Shown: positions 27,709 to 36,864, counted from the stretch's first letter. The stretch is DNA of 64,000 nt from Oceanobacillus profundus (GCF_003515705.1 NZ_QWEH01000008.1:1-64000); one strand, 5' to 3'. Numbers and translations: made by a program. The notes: a model not told the origin generated them from the sequence alone.

Positions 27709-27727
27709 TATTCAGTTGGTATTTTTT
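27693..27727 (+). terminator. Terminator after the ECF S component
   Basis: An A-rich stem (AAAAATACCGACTGA with TCAGTTGGTATTTTTT) overlaps the last codons of the S component and ends in Ts. Confidence 0.9.
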
Positions 27728-27750
27728 CTTCATTTACATTATAGTTTAGA

Positions 27751-27778
27751 TGAAACCTTTTTATATTTATAACGACTA
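27751..27778 (+). promoter_or_regulatory. SigX-type autoregulatory promoter
   Basis: TGAAAC (27751-27756), a 16-nt spacer and CGACTA (27773-27778) lie 24 bases before sigX. This matches the ECF sigma promoter pattern TGWAAC-N16-CGWCTA reported for SigX, so sigX probably drives its own operon. Confidence 0.8.
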
Positions 27779-27801
27779 TATAACTGAACGGGAGGGTCTT
27801 T

Positions 27802-28347
27802 ATGAAGGCCGTTTTCGATAAATTTTATGATACCTACCATCAAGACCTTTTCCAGTATATTTTCTATATGGTGAAAGATAAAGAAACAACAGAGGATTTG
27901 GTTCAAGAGGTTTATATAAAAGTATTAAAATCATATGCTAATTTCAAGGGTGAAAGTAGTGAGAAAACATGGCTTTTCTCAATTGCGCGTCACGTTACAT
28001 ATGATTATTTCCGTTCATTAAAAAGGAAGAGAGATAGAATATTTGAGTTTTTTGATTGGAATGATAAAGGAGATGTAATTCCTGATCAAAGCAAGCTACC
28101 AGATGAGATTGCTGAAGAAAACGATCAAATCAAACAGGTGTATACATACTTAAACTACTGTACACTTGACCAACGGAATGTAATAATACTGCGTTATTTG
28201 CAATCATTTTCTATTCAAGAAACTGCTGAAATACTTAATTTTACCGTCAGTAAGGTGAAAACGACTCAGCACCGTGCATTAAAAGCATTAAAAAAAGCAA
28301 TGCTTGAGAAAATCAACGGAGGAGGGGATGCTAATGCGACACAATGA
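27802..28347 (+). CDS. sigX: RNA polymerase ECF sigma factor SigX
   Basis: This is a 181-residue extracytoplasmic function sigma factor. Region 2 (YHQDLFQYIFYMVKDKETTEDLVQEVYIKV, about residues 13-42) and the region 4 helix-turn-helix (FSIQETAEILNFTVSKVKTTQHRALKAL, about 134-161) are clear. By position after resE and next to a membrane anti-sigma factor it is SigX, which in B. subtilis responds to envelope stress and modifies cell-surface charge. It overlaps rsiX by 14 bases. A good GGGAGGG precedes the ATG. Confidence 0.92.
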   Translation: MKAVFDKFYDTYHQDLFQYIFYMVKDKETTEDLVQEVYIKVLKSYANFKGESSEKTWLFSIARHVTYDYFRSLKRKRDRIFEFFDWNDKGDVIPDQSKLPDEIAEENDQIKQVYTYLNYCTLDQRNVIILRYLQSFSIQETAEILNFTVSKVKTTQHRALKALKKAMLEKINGGGDANATQ

Positions 28348-29515
28348 AGAATATGATAAAATTATCGCTAGTTTAAAGCAGCTACCTGTAGTTAAGGATA
28401 AGATGGATAAATCCGATTTATACAGTCGCATCTCCCCAAAACTGAAAGATAGCCAGAACGTAAAATCGAAGAGAAAGGTAAAAGTGGTGCCTATTCTGGC
28501 AACTGCGATGGTTGCTGTACTTCTGGCTATCATTCCATTTATACTCAATAATTCTTCAACTCAACAGGCAGATTATTCCATGAATCTTGATGTTGCAAAT
28601 ACGTATGATTATATGGAAGAGTCAGGAAAAACGGAGAGTAGTAATGAGCAAGAAGCCCATTCAGGCGGGATAGCAGATGATAGTCAAGAAGAGTCTACTG
28701 AGACACGGGTGGCAATGGATGAAGCACCAATGCAAAGCCATATTATTTCTGCTGATGAAGCTGGTACATTTGTATATGGTGCTGTAGCGGATGCACAGAA
28801 TCAGTACGTTATTCCGATTACTTTTATTGTGGAGGACTCTGTAAATGTTGCTGCATTCTATAATCAATTGGCAACATATATCCATGAGGATTCGTGGAAT
28901 ACGGCTGAATATTTACTTGAAGGCGCCTCATTTGAACTAAATGAGGTGGATAAAGAGGTATTTATTGAGCTTGAAAATGGATTTACCCTTGAAGAAGGCT
29001 CTACAAATGCTTATATATTTGAACAGATGCTTGCTACGATGTTTACACCACTTGGTATTGAAAAAGCTGTTTTTAAAAATGGAGCTGACTTAGGGTCCAT
29101 AGGTTTTATAAAGGAAATGGTCTTGTATCAAGATGAGGCATTATATAAACTTTATAATAATGAGTTTCTAATCCCGATACCTACCTCGAAAGAGTTGTCA
29201 ATTGAAGAGGCTATTGCTGAAATGAGTCAAAATAAGCCTGAGTTTAATGTTAGTCGAACTATACCAGACGATGTTCAATTGGAAGTACAATCAAGTGGCA
29301 GCTTATTGGAATTAACATTTGCTGATGAGCAAGTGCTTCTTGACAATCAGGATATTTTAACAATGGTCGAAGCCATTTTAATGACTGCAAAAAGCTTTGG
29401 GTTTGAAGAAGTACAATTTCAGAATTCGCCTCTGCAACAAGTTAGTGAATATAATCTATCCAAGCCTATAAGTGTTCCAAGTGCAGCTAATCCTGTCGAT
29501 TTAAGAGATGAATAA
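28334..29515 (+). CDS. rsiX: Anti-sigma-X factor RsiX
   Basis: RsiX holds SigX inactive at the membrane. The 393-residue protein has a cytoplasmic N-terminal part (about 1-50), one membrane helix (VVPILATAMVAVLLAIIPFIL, about 53-73) and a long acidic extracytoplasmic domain. I place the start at ATG 28334, eight bases after AGGAGG. The upstream ATG at 28328 abuts that site, and 28304 lies inside sigX. The overlap with sigX suggests coupled translation to keep the two in balance. Confidence 0.88.
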   Translation: MRHNEEYDKIIASLKQLPVVKDKMDKSDLYSRISPKLKDSQNVKSKRKVKVVPILATAMVAVLLAIIPFILNNSSTQQADYSMNLDVANTYDYMEESGKTESSNEQEAHSGGIADDSQEESTETRVAMDEAPMQSHIISADEAGTFVYGAVADAQNQYVIPITFIVEDSVNVAAFYNQLATYIHEDSWNTAEYLLEGASFELNEVDKEVFIELENGFTLEEGSTNAYIFEQMLATMFTPLGIEKAVFKNGADLGSIGFIKEMVLYQDEALYKLYNNEFLIPIPTSKELSIEEAIAEMSQNKPEFNVSRTIPDDVQLEVQSSGSLLELTFADEQVLLDNQDILTMVEAILMTAKSFGFEEVQFQNSPLQQVSEYNLSKPISVPSAANPVDLRDE

Positions 29516-29527
29516 GCAAAAAATTAA

Positions 29528-29568
29528 AAAAAGTGTTTTTGAAATTATATTTTTCAAAAGCACTTTTT
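29528..29568 (+). terminator. Terminator after rsiX
   Basis: A 17-pair stem (AAAAAGTG... with ...CACTTTTT) has a single G-U pair. It is symmetric enough to act on both sides, which fits the convergent ferredoxin gene that ends at 29631. Confidence 0.9.
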
Positions 29569-29630
29569 CCATGTATACTAGTAACAACAATTACCCAATT
29601 ATGATAGCATTGTTAGGATAAAACTTGAGT

Positions 29631-29882
29631 TTATGTTTGACTATACCTCAACGGATTACCGTGAAACGGATGTTCTGCAATTTTAATTGAATCAGTTGGA
29701 CATCCTTCATATGCATCGAATAAATCTTCCTCACAGCTTTCTGGAATTATAGAGGTACCTGTATTTTCATCGATGAGAACATAAGAAAGTCCTTCGTCAT
29801 CATAGGTGAAAATCCTGGGAGCAGCTGCACCACATGCACCACAGGCTATACATGTTTCTTTGTCTACAATGGTGTAATTCAC
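29631..29882 (-). CDS. fer: 4Fe-4S ferredoxin
   Basis: This 83-residue ferredoxin has the single-cluster Bacillus-type motif: [12 protein letters not shown] supplies three cysteines and EGCPTDSIK the fourth. It transfers electrons in metabolic redox reactions such as those of cytochrome P450 or desaturases. I place the start at GTG 29882, ten bases after AGGAGG (29893-29898 on the minus strand). The longer frame to 29906 overlaps that site. It is divergent from ypbB, as in B. subtilis. Confidence 0.94.
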   Translation of the reverse strand: MNYTIVDKETCIACGACGAAAPRIFTYDDEGLSYVLIDENTGTSIIPESCEEDLFDAYEGCPTDSIKIAEHPFHGNPLRYSQT

Positions 29883-29990
29883 TTTATGTTTACCTCCTGA
29901 AATCAAAAGCCTTAATCCTATTCTAAAACTGATTGCTATTCATTTCAATACCCGGTTTGTATGCATCTTTTAAAAAGGGGGCAGTCATTC

Positions 29991-31055
29991 TTGTTTTTTG
30001 AAAGTATTATTTTAAAATGCCTTTCCCAGCTAAATGGAGAAAGGACCATATCCAGCGTGTTTCATTTATTAAATGGAAGTAAATCAATTCAAACGATTCA
30101 AGACGTGCATAATTATCAGCTTAACATGTTTTATGGTGTTTATCGCCATTTAAACAGGAACCCGTTCAATCAAAGTGTATCTTTTTTGTTAGAAAATGAA
30201 TATATACATGCTTCTGAAGGTGAAGTGAACACTTTTCAATTAACAGAAAAAGCATTACCATTTCTAGCTCAGTCCGAGCAGCAATTTCCATTCGAGTATT
30301 TCAATGGATTACAATACAATGAAACTGCAGACATGTTTTATTTACGTTTACTGCTACTCATACAAACATTAACCAATACAAAAATGAAATTTTATCATTT
30401 TATCCCGATAACTGACCAGCCTTCCGTTGAACAATGGGTTAAACAAATTTATAGGAAATTAAAAACCAATGAGACACATGCATTGCAAGGGATTTATCAA
30501 GAACTGTACCAGTTGTTAGAAATATTTCCAAATAACTTTGCCTCATTATTTGTAGATCGATTAACGGGATATAAAACTTATGGTAAGAGCTTGACCCAAT
30601 TAGCAGAATTAAATATGCTGTCAATTGCAGATGTGAATCTTATACTGACAGGCATTATCCATAAAATAATTGCCATAATCGAAGAAAAACGAAAAGAGTT
30701 CCCTGTTCTTTCCTTCTTATTAGGTGACTTAACAGAGAAGATCCCGATTACAAATTCTACTAATCAAACCTATCAATTGTTACAAAAGAAGTATACGCTC
30801 GATCAAATAGCGCTGATGAGAAATTTAAAAATCAATACAATCCATGATCATATTGTAGAAATTGCTTTATATGATCCATTATTCTCCTTAGATCAATACA
30901 TAACAAAGGAAAGGCAACAACAAATTATCAATGTAGTCAATCGGAGAAGTACGTTTAAATTAAGAGATATTAAGAATGCTGTCCATGATGACATTAGCTA
31001 CTTTGAAATTCGACTTGTATTGGCGGCAACGAAAAATAAAAGCACTGGAAGATGA
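29991..31055 (+). CDS. ypbB: YpbB family helix-turn-helix protein
   Basis: A roughly 354-residue protein of the YpbB family, conserved directly upstream of recQ in Bacillaceae. A C-terminal HTH_40-like segment (LLQKKYTLDQIALMRNLKINTIHDHIVEIAL, near residue 270-300) resembles the helix-turn-helix found at the end of some RecQ helicases. The start is uncertain: TTG 29991 follows AAGGGGGC by nine bases, while ATG 29961 lies upstream of that site and has none of its own. It may assist the RecQ encoded next; no direct function is known. Confidence 0.75.
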   Translation: MFFESIILKCLSQLNGERTISSVFHLLNGSKSIQTIQDVHNYQLNMFYGVYRHLNRNPFNQSVSFLLENEYIHASEGEVNTFQLTEKALPFLAQSEQQFPFEYFNGLQYNETADMFYLRLLLLIQTLTNTKMKFYHFIPITDQPSVEQWVKQIYRKLKTNETHALQGIYQELYQLLEIFPNNFASLFVDRLTGYKTYGKSLTQLAELNMLSIADVNLILTGIIHKIIAIIEEKRKEFPVLSFLLGDLTEKIPITNSTNQTYQLLQKKYTLDQIALMRNLKINTIHDHIVEIALYDPLFSLDQYITKERQQQIINVVNRRSTFKLRDIKNAVHDDISYFEIRLVLAATKNKSTGR

Positions 31056-31078
31056 TATTATTGAAATAAGGTGATAGT

Positions 31079-32629
31079 ATGCAACAACACACGCTTAACT
31101 TAGAAGAAGCATTACAACAATATTTTCAATATGATGCTTTTCGAATTGGCCAAAAAGAAATAATCCAAGATATACTGGCAGGCAAGGATGTACTTGGAAT
31201 TTTGCCCACAGGATCAGGAAAATCCATTTGTTATCAGTTACCAGCCAGAATCCTGAAAGGGGTGACGATAGTCGTTTCTCCTTTAATTTCCTTGATGATT
31301 GATCAAGTAAAGCAGTTAAAGGCCGCTAATTTTAAGGAAGTTGTTGCTCTTAATAGCTTTATGACACCAAGGGAAAGGCGAAATGTTTTTCAAAATCTTA
31401 TTAATTATAAATTGATATATGTTTCACCAGAGTTGTTACAGCAGCAAGAACTAATAAGAAAGCTGAAAGAAATACATGTGGGTTTGTTTGTAATTGATGA
31501 AGCACATTGTATTTCACAATGGGGGCATGAATTCAGACCAGATTATTTAAAACTTTCCGCAACGATTAAAGAGCTAGGTAATCCAACTGTACTTGCATTA
31601 AGTGCAACAGCAACCCCAGAAGTTCAATCTGATATAATGAATGCCCTAGAAAAGCGCCAAATGATCAAGCGAATTTATCCAATGGACAGGGAAAATATAG
31701 CATTTATTCTAGAGGAAGTTGCAAATGACCAAGAAAAAATTGACAGACTTATTTCCATATTTAACATGTATCAAGTACCGGCGCTGATTTATTTTACAAG
31801 TCGTGCCACAGCAGAAAATATTGCGAGCATTTTGACGCAACGACTTGCAAATAGGGAAGTTGCTTTTTATCATGGTGGTATGGAACAGGTAGATCGCATC
31901 AGTATCCAGCAACAATTTATGAATGATCAATTAGACATCATTTGTTGTACGAGTGCGTTTGGAATGGGGATTAATAAAAGTAATATTCGTTTAATCATCC
32001 ACTTTCATATTCCATTACAACTTGAAGCTTATATTCAAGAAGTAGGAAGAGCAGGAAGGGATGGTAAATCCAGTGTAGGTATATTGCTGTTTTCGCCGAG
32101 GGATGCGATCATTCCAAATCATATTATTCAAAATGAACTTCCAGATGAAACGGATTTGAAAAATGTATTCAATTATTTATATACAATCTGCCACACGGAA
32201 AGGGAAATTCCAGCAGATGAACAAATCCAAGAACATTTACAATTAAATGAAATTCATTGGAAATTTTTTAAGTATCAGATAGAAAAACATGGTATGATAA
32301 ACAATAATTATATTATCTATCATGAGAACAATTGGAAAATAGCCTACCATTCCATTGAGCAAGTGATTAAAGAGAGAATGCAATATAAAGAAGACAAACT
32401 ACATGAGGTATTAAGTTGGGTGCAATGTGAAAGTTGCTTGCGAAAAGACCTTTATCAATCTTTTCAGTCAACTTTTCGAAAACCAATGGAACAATGCTGT
32501 AGTAATTGTGGGTTTTTATGGAATGAATGGCATCCAGAAAATACAAAAAAAATAATAGAGCGGCATGAAGACTGGAGAGAACGCCTTAAAGATCTGCTGT
32601 TAGTTGGAGAAACTTATGAAACAAGCTGA
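31079..32629 (+). CDS. recQ: ATP-dependent DNA helicase, RecQ family
   Basis: A 516-residue superfamily 2 3'-5' DNA helicase. Walker A is TGSGKSICYQL (about residues 41-51), the DEAH box IDEAHCISQWGHEF, and motif III ALSATATPEV. Motif VI is QEVGRAGRDGKSS, and a zinc-binding cysteine set (CESC and CCSNC) lies near the C-terminus. There is no HRDC domain. Position and size match the short B. subtilis paralogue RecS (ypbC) and not the long RecQ. It follows ypbB by 23 bases and overlaps or adjoins the CPBP gene. Confidence 0.92.
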   Translation: MQQHTLNLEEALQQYFQYDAFRIGQKEIIQDILAGKDVLGILPTGSGKSICYQLPARILKGVTIVVSPLISLMIDQVKQLKAANFKEVVALNSFMTPRERRNVFQNLINYKLIYVSPELLQQQELIRKLKEIHVGLFVIDEAHCISQWGHEFRPDYLKLSATIKELGNPTVLALSATATPEVQSDIMNALEKRQMIKRIYPMDRENIAFILEEVANDQEKIDRLISIFNMYQVPALIYFTSRATAENIASILTQRLANREVAFYHGGMEQVDRISIQQQFMNDQLDIICCTSAFGMGINKSNIRLIIHFHIPLQLEAYIQEVGRAGRDGKSSVGILLFSPRDAIIPNHIIQNELPDETDLKNVFNYLYTICHTEREIPADEQIQEHLQLNEIHWKFFKYQIEKHGMINNNYIIYHENNWKIAYHSIEQVIKERMQYKEDKLHEVLSWVQCESCLRKDLYQSFQSTFRKPMEQCCSNCGFLWNEWHPENTKKIIERHEDWRERLKDLLLVGETYETS

Positions 32630-33182
32630 AATAATCAAGCAATTATCCGATGCAGAATTAAGGAAACAGCTATTTTTATCACAGGGCATATTCATATGCA
32701 TCAGTATCGGGTTGAGCTTTTTTCTTTTTGATCGTTTTTCGGACTGGCTGTTTTATTTTAACTGGAATTTTCGTGAAATTTTGATTTACGGAGTTCTTTC
32801 GGGTTTTTTCGTAGTTCTCATTGACCTCGTTCTATTATGGATTACTCCAAAACAATTTTTAGATGATGGCGGAATTAATGAAAGAGTATTTTATAATCAA
32901 TCCATTCCATTTATTTTAATAATATCACTCGTTGTTGCTATTTCAGAGGAGTTATTGTTTCGAGGGGTCATTCAAACAGTATTTGGTTATATCATAGCTA
33001 GTATGGTATTTGCACTTGTCCATTTTCGATATTTGAAAAAGCCGGTTTTATTTATTTCGGTAGTTGGTATTAGTTTTTTGATTGGATATCTATTTGAGAT
33101 TACTGGAAACTTACTTGTGACAATTACGATGCATTTTATTATAGACTTTCTATTAGGTTTAGTGATTCGCTTTAAAAAGTGA
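32616..33182 (+). CDS. ypbD: CPBP family intramembrane metalloprotease
   Basis: A 188-residue polytopic protein of the CAAX-protease/bacteriocin-processing (Abi) family. The diagnostic motif EELLFRGV (Glu-Glu-xxx-Arg) is present around residue 109-116, with the second-motif VFALVHFRY histidine and the C-terminal ITMHFIIDF. The start is ATG 32616, six bases after GGAG. It overlaps the end of recQ by 14 bases. Its B. subtilis counterpart is ypbD, of unknown substrate. Confidence 0.87.
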   Translation: MKQAEIIKQLSDAELRKQLFLSQGIFICISIGLSFFLFDRFSDWLFYFNWNFREILIYGVLSGFFVVLIDLVLLWITPKQFLDDGGINERVFYNQSIPFILIISLVVAISEELLFRGVIQTVFGYIIASMVFALVHFRYLKKPVLFISVVGISFLIGYLFEITGNLLVTITMHFIIDFLLGLVIRFKK

Positions 33183-33193
33183 GGTGCTTTACA

Positions 33194-33514
33194 GTGAATG
33201 TAAAATCAGAAGAACCAAAGGATCAAGCAGACGAACTTCGTCAATTATTTCAAGAAATTGAAGATGGACAGTCCACTGAGCAGCGTGTGGGAAATAAGAA
33301 TTCTGAGCAGGAAAGTGAAGCAAAGCGAGACATTGATATTTTAAACCTCCCGCCCAGAAAGGAAATTCATTCAAAGGATAGTCGAACAAGCCTTAAATTA
33401 AGCGGGCCGCTTATTCGATTATTGTTTGTGATTTTTATTTTAATTGTTGGACTAGCTGGTGCATACTACATATGGGGAAACGAGCTTTGGGTACTAATTC
33501 AAAATCTGTCATAA
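33194..33514 (+). CDS. Short YpbE-like membrane protein without LysM domain
   Basis: A 106-residue protein with a charged cytoplasmic N-terminal part rich in Glu, Asp and Gln and one C-terminal membrane helix (about residues 77-98), ending shortly outside at QNLS. In B. subtilis the gene here, ypbE, has the same layout plus an extracellular LysM domain. That domain is missing, and the following 320 bases show no recognisable remnant. GTG 33194 follows GAGGTG by seven bases. The function is unknown and orthology is inferred from position. Confidence 0.6.
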   Translation: MNVKSEEPKDQADELRQLFQEIEDGQSTEQRVGNKNSEQESEAKRDIDILNLPPRKEIHSKDSRTSLKLSGPLIRLLFVIFILIVGLAGAYYIWGNELWVLIQNLS

Positions 33515-33834
33515 TGTTGTGGATAGATATGGTATATAGCACACAGAATGGTCAAATGACTTTTCCAGTATAAGAAGCCAAGGAAAAAGTTATCATCTTG
33601 CATAATTCGAATCATACTAATAGTAAAAGTAACGCTATGGAAAGGTCCAAACCATTTGTATTTTATATTTTTGTAAGCAAAACTTCTACATTTAAATAGA
33701 ATTAAGAAATTGTGCTGTACTGTTCAACAAATGACGAAGTTGCATATAATAAATGAAGTGCTTTCCATTATAATTCGTAGTTATGATGAAATTAGAAAAC
33801 CATTTAAAAAGCGCCTAAATGAGGGGGATGCAGT
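33515..33834. other. Gene-free gap before mecB
   Basis: This 320-base AT-rich stretch has no open frame of note, no hairpin with a T-run, and no match to the repeat families elsewhere in the window. A TATAAT at about 33750 could be a promoter -10 for mecB, but no good -35 pairs with it. I see nothing else in it. Confidence 0.5.
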
Positions 33835-34413
33835 ATGCGTATTGAACGTTTATCAAATGACCAATTTACGATTTTTTTAACGTTTGATGATTTGATTGAA
33901 CGAGGTTTTACAAAAGACGACCTCTGGCATGATGCATCGAGCGTCCGCAGCCTTTTCAGTGATATGATGTATGAAGCGAGTTCAGAATTAGGTATTGAGC
34001 TTGAAGGAATATTACTCGTACAGGTTCATTTAATGCAGGCACAAGGAATGCATATATTCGTCACGCAACAAGAGGAAGATATGTATTGGGATGATGATTT
34101 CATAGAAATGAAAGTAACGCTTGATGAAAGCAAGGAATTAATTTTTTCCTTTGAGGAATTTGAATCGGTTATCCAGGTCACGTCCTATTTATCACCATTA
34201 GCGATTGAAGGTGGTAAGGTATATCATATGGATGAACGATATTATATGATCTTAGATGAAGATGATTTATCCGATGTAAATAAAGAGGATATTATAGGGA
34301 TTATGTCGGAGTATTCAAACCCAAGCATTGTGACATCCTATCGCTTACATGAATATGGCAAAATTATTTTCGATTCACAAGCAGTCAAGAATATCATCAA
34401 GTTATTTTATTAA
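33835..34413 (+). CDS. mecB: Adaptor protein MecA/MecB (YpbH)
   Basis: MecA-family adaptors deliver substrates to the ClpCP protease. The 192-residue protein has the N-terminal substrate-binding part (MRIERLSNDQFTIFLTFDDL), an acidic linker (EEDMYWDDDF, about 82-91) and the C-terminal ClpC-binding domain (about 100-192). Its place next to the glutamate dehydrogenase gene points to the YpbH/MecB paralogue and not MecA, which lies near spx in B. subtilis. Sequence alone does not fully exclude MecA. Confidence 0.82.
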   Translation: MRIERLSNDQFTIFLTFDDLIERGFTKDDLWHDASSVRSLFSDMMYEASSELGIELEGILLVQVHLMQAQGMHIFVTQQEEDMYWDDDFIEMKVTLDESKELIFSFEEFESVIQVTSYLSPLAIEGGKVYHMDERYYMILDEDDLSDVNKEDIIGIMSEYSNPSIVTSYRLHEYGKIIFDSQAVKNIIKLFY

Positions 34414-34457
34414 CACAACATTGTAGAGAAATAGTGGATGTCAAGGGAGTGCAGATA

Positions 34458-35396
34458 ATGAAGATAGCAGTATTATATGGTGGTGTTTCAGGTGAGCGTG
34501 AAGTTTCGCTTTCATCAGGAAAAGGAATCATAGCAGCCTTAGAAAAAAACGGACATGAAGTTATTGGAATTGATTTTAATCCGAATCAATTGCAGGATAT
34601 TATACAATTAGATGTAGATTTGGTATTTATTGGACTCCATGGGAAATATGGGGAAGATGGAAGAATTCAGGGACTATTGGATATGCTAGGTATACCTTAT
34701 GTTGGTTCAGGGGTTCTTGCTTCTGCCTTAGCGATGGATAAAGCAAAAGCAAAACAAATTTTTAATATGAACCATATTCCACAAGCTAAAAGCGAAGTTT
34801 ACAGGCTTTCTAAGTCGAATCAAGTTGAACAGATTGGTAACGAAATAAAGACAGCTTTTACACCACCATTTGTTATAAAACCGAATAAAGAAGGCTCTAC
34901 GCTTGGATTAACAATTGTTACAGATACCAGCCAAATTGAGGAAGCACTAACAAATGCTCAAGCAAGTGACGATGCGATTCTAGTAGAAGAGTTCATTGCT
35001 GGTAGAGAGTTAACAGTGGCCGTAATGGGAGCAGGCGGGAATGAATTCGCCTTACCAATTATCGAAATAATTCCGAAAAATGCTTTCTATGACTATGAAT
35101 CAAAATATGCACCGGGCGGGAGCGAGCACATTGTTCCAGCAATTATAGATGAAGCAACAGCAGAACAGATTAAAACATACGCAGTTCTAGCCCATCAATC
35201 GTTAGGCTGTGAAACTTACTCAAGAGTAGACTTTATTTTAAATAAAGAAAATGTGCCAATGATTCTGGAAGTAAACACATTACCAGGTATGACGCCAACT
35301 AGTTTGTTTCCTGATGCAGCGAAATCGATTGGAATTGAATATCATGAAATGATCGAGAAATTTGTAGAACTAACCATGCATTCTAGACAGGTATAA
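34458..35396 (+). CDS. ddl: D-alanine--D-alanine ligase
   Basis: Ddl joins two D-alanines for the peptidoglycan precursor. The 312-residue ATP-grasp protein is of the shorter DdlB type. Signatures are LYGGVSGEREVSLSSG near the N-terminus, LHGKYGEDGRIQG, FVIKPNKEGSTLG and the C-terminal EVNTLPGMTPTSLFP metal/ATP site. I place the start at ATG 34458, eight bases after GGGAG. B. subtilis has its ddl elsewhere (next to murF), so its location between mecB and the glutamate dehydrogenase gene is a local difference. Confidence 0.95.
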   Translation: MKIAVLYGGVSGEREVSLSSGKGIIAALEKNGHEVIGIDFNPNQLQDIIQLDVDLVFIGLHGKYGEDGRIQGLLDMLGIPYVGSGVLASALAMDKAKAKQIFNMNHIPQAKSEVYRLSKSNQVEQIGNEIKTAFTPPFVIKPNKEGSTLGLTIVTDTSQIEEALTNAQASDDAILVEEFIAGRELTVAVMGAGGNEFALPIIEIIPKNAFYDYESKYAPGGSEHIVPAIIDEATAEQIKTYAVLAHQSLGCETYSRVDFILNKENVPMILEVNTLPGMTPTSLFPDAAKSIGIEYHEMIEKFVELTMHSRQV

Positions 35397-35423
35397 CGAA
35401 TTAAAAAATGAAACCTATTTTTA

Positions 35424-35451
35424 TTGCATATTTAAATTGAACGTGTATACT
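35424..35451 (+). promoter_or_regulatory. Candidate SigA promoter of the glutamate dehydrogenase gene
   Basis: TTGCAT (35424-35429), 16 nt, then TATACT (35446-35451), about 50 bases before the start codon. Both hexamers are good matches to the vegetative consensus. Confidence 0.5.
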
Positions 35452-35504
35452 AAACTCTGAGTGGGCTATATAAAACTTTTATATATATTGTAGGAGGTAA
35501 GTTC

Positions 35505-36785
35505 ATGGTAGCCGAAAAAGCAGCAGATTCTATCAAAGAAAACCAAGAAAATACAGATGTTTTAAGTTCAACACGAACTGTTGTAAAAACTGCATTAGAA
35601 AAATTAGGTTACCCGGAGGAGGTTTTTGAGTTACTTAAAGAACCTCTGCGTATGATGACGGTTCGCATCCCAGTACGTATGGATGATGGATCGGTTAGAG
35701 TATTTACCGGATATCGTGCACAACACAACGATGCAGTAGGTCCGACAAAAGGCGGAATTCGTTTTCACCCAGATGTAACGGAATCAGAAGTAAAGGCTCT
35801 TTCTATTTGGATGAGCTTGAAAGCTGGAATTGTTGATCTACCTTATGGAGGAGCAAAAGGTGGAATTATTTGTGATCCACGAGAGATGTCCTTCCGCGAA
35901 TTAGAAGCGTTAAGTCGTGGTTATGTTCGTGCAGTAAGTCAAATAGTGGGCCCTACAAAAGACATCCCTGCGCCAGACGTATTTACAAATTCTCAGATTA
36001 TGGCTTGGATGATGGATGAATATAGTAAAATAGACGAATTCAATAGTCCCGGCTTTATTACGGGAAAACCAATTGTTCTAGGTGGTTCACATGGCAGAGA
36101 ATCTGCTACTGCAAAAGGTGTTACGATTGTATTGAATGAAGCAGCGAAGAAAAAAGGTATTGAGTTAAAAGGAGCAAGGGTAGTCGTTCAAGGATTTGGA
36201 AACGCTGGAAGCTTCCTTTCCAAGTTTTTGCATGATGCAGGTGCAAAAGTTGTTGGTATTTCAGATGCATACGGCGCGCTGCATGATCCGGATGGACTAG
36301 ATATTGATTATCTCTTAGATCGAAGAGATAGTTTTGGAACCGTAACCAAGCTATTTAACAATACAATTTCAAATAAAGAATTATTTGAGTTGGATTGTGA
36401 TATTATTGTTCCAGCGGCTGTAGAAAATCAAATTACACAGGACAATGCACATAATATTAAGGCAAGCATTGTGGTAGAGGCTGCCAATGGTCCAACAACA
36501 ATGGAAGCTACTAAAATTTTAACAGAACGGGGCATTCTTCTAGTCCCGGACGTATTAGCATCTGCTGGTGGGGTTACCGTATCATACTTTGAGTGGGTTC
36601 AAAATAATCAAGGATATTATTGGTCAGAGGAAGAAATCGATAAAAAGCTTCATGAAATTATGATTAGATCTTTTAATTCTATATATAACACAGCTGAAAC
36701 AAGACGTGTGGATATGCGTTTAGCAGCTTATATGGTGGGTGTACGAAAGATGGCCGAAGCATCTAGATTCCGTGGTTGGGTTTAA
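35505..36785 (+). CDS. gudB: NAD-specific glutamate dehydrogenase
   Basis: This enzyme oxidatively deaminates glutamate to 2-oxoglutarate and ammonia. The 426-residue hexameric-type GDH shows the substrate lysine region PTKGGIRFHPDVTESEVKAL, the catalytic PYGGAKGGI segment, and the Rossmann VVQGFGNAGS (about 226-235). The laboratory B. subtilis gudB carries a 9-bp duplication in the segment after the first lysine motif. No such duplication is present here, so the enzyme should be active. AGGAGG precedes the ATG. Confidence 0.95.
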   Translation: MVAEKAADSIKENQENTDVLSSTRTVVKTALEKLGYPEEVFELLKEPLRMMTVRIPVRMDDGSVRVFTGYRAQHNDAVGPTKGGIRFHPDVTESEVKALSIWMSLKAGIVDLPYGGAKGGIICDPREMSFRELEALSRGYVRAVSQIVGPTKDIPAPDVFTNSQIMAWMMDEYSKIDEFNSPGFITGKPIVLGGSHGRESATAKGVTIVLNEAAKKKGIELKGARVVVQGFGNAGSFLSKFLHDAGAKVVGISDAYGALHDPDGLDIDYLLDRRDSFGTVTKLFNNTISNKELFELDCDIIVPAAVENQITQDNAHNIKASIVVEAANGPTTMEATKILTERGILLVPDVLASAGGVTVSYFEWVQNNQGYYWSEEEIDKKLHEIMIRSFNSIYNTAETRRVDMRLAAYMVGVRKMAEASRFRGWV

Positions 36786-36835
36786 TGAAGCCGTTTAGCT
36801 GTATTGTACCAATTGATTTAATCCATATGTGAAAT

Positions 36836-36864
36836 AAAAAACTCTTATCGGATAAGAGTTTTTT
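36836..36864 (+). terminator. Terminator after gudB
   Basis: AAAAAACTCTTA and TAAGAGTTTTTT form a 12-pair stem with a five-base loop. It is symmetric and so potentially bidirectional. Confidence 0.9.
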
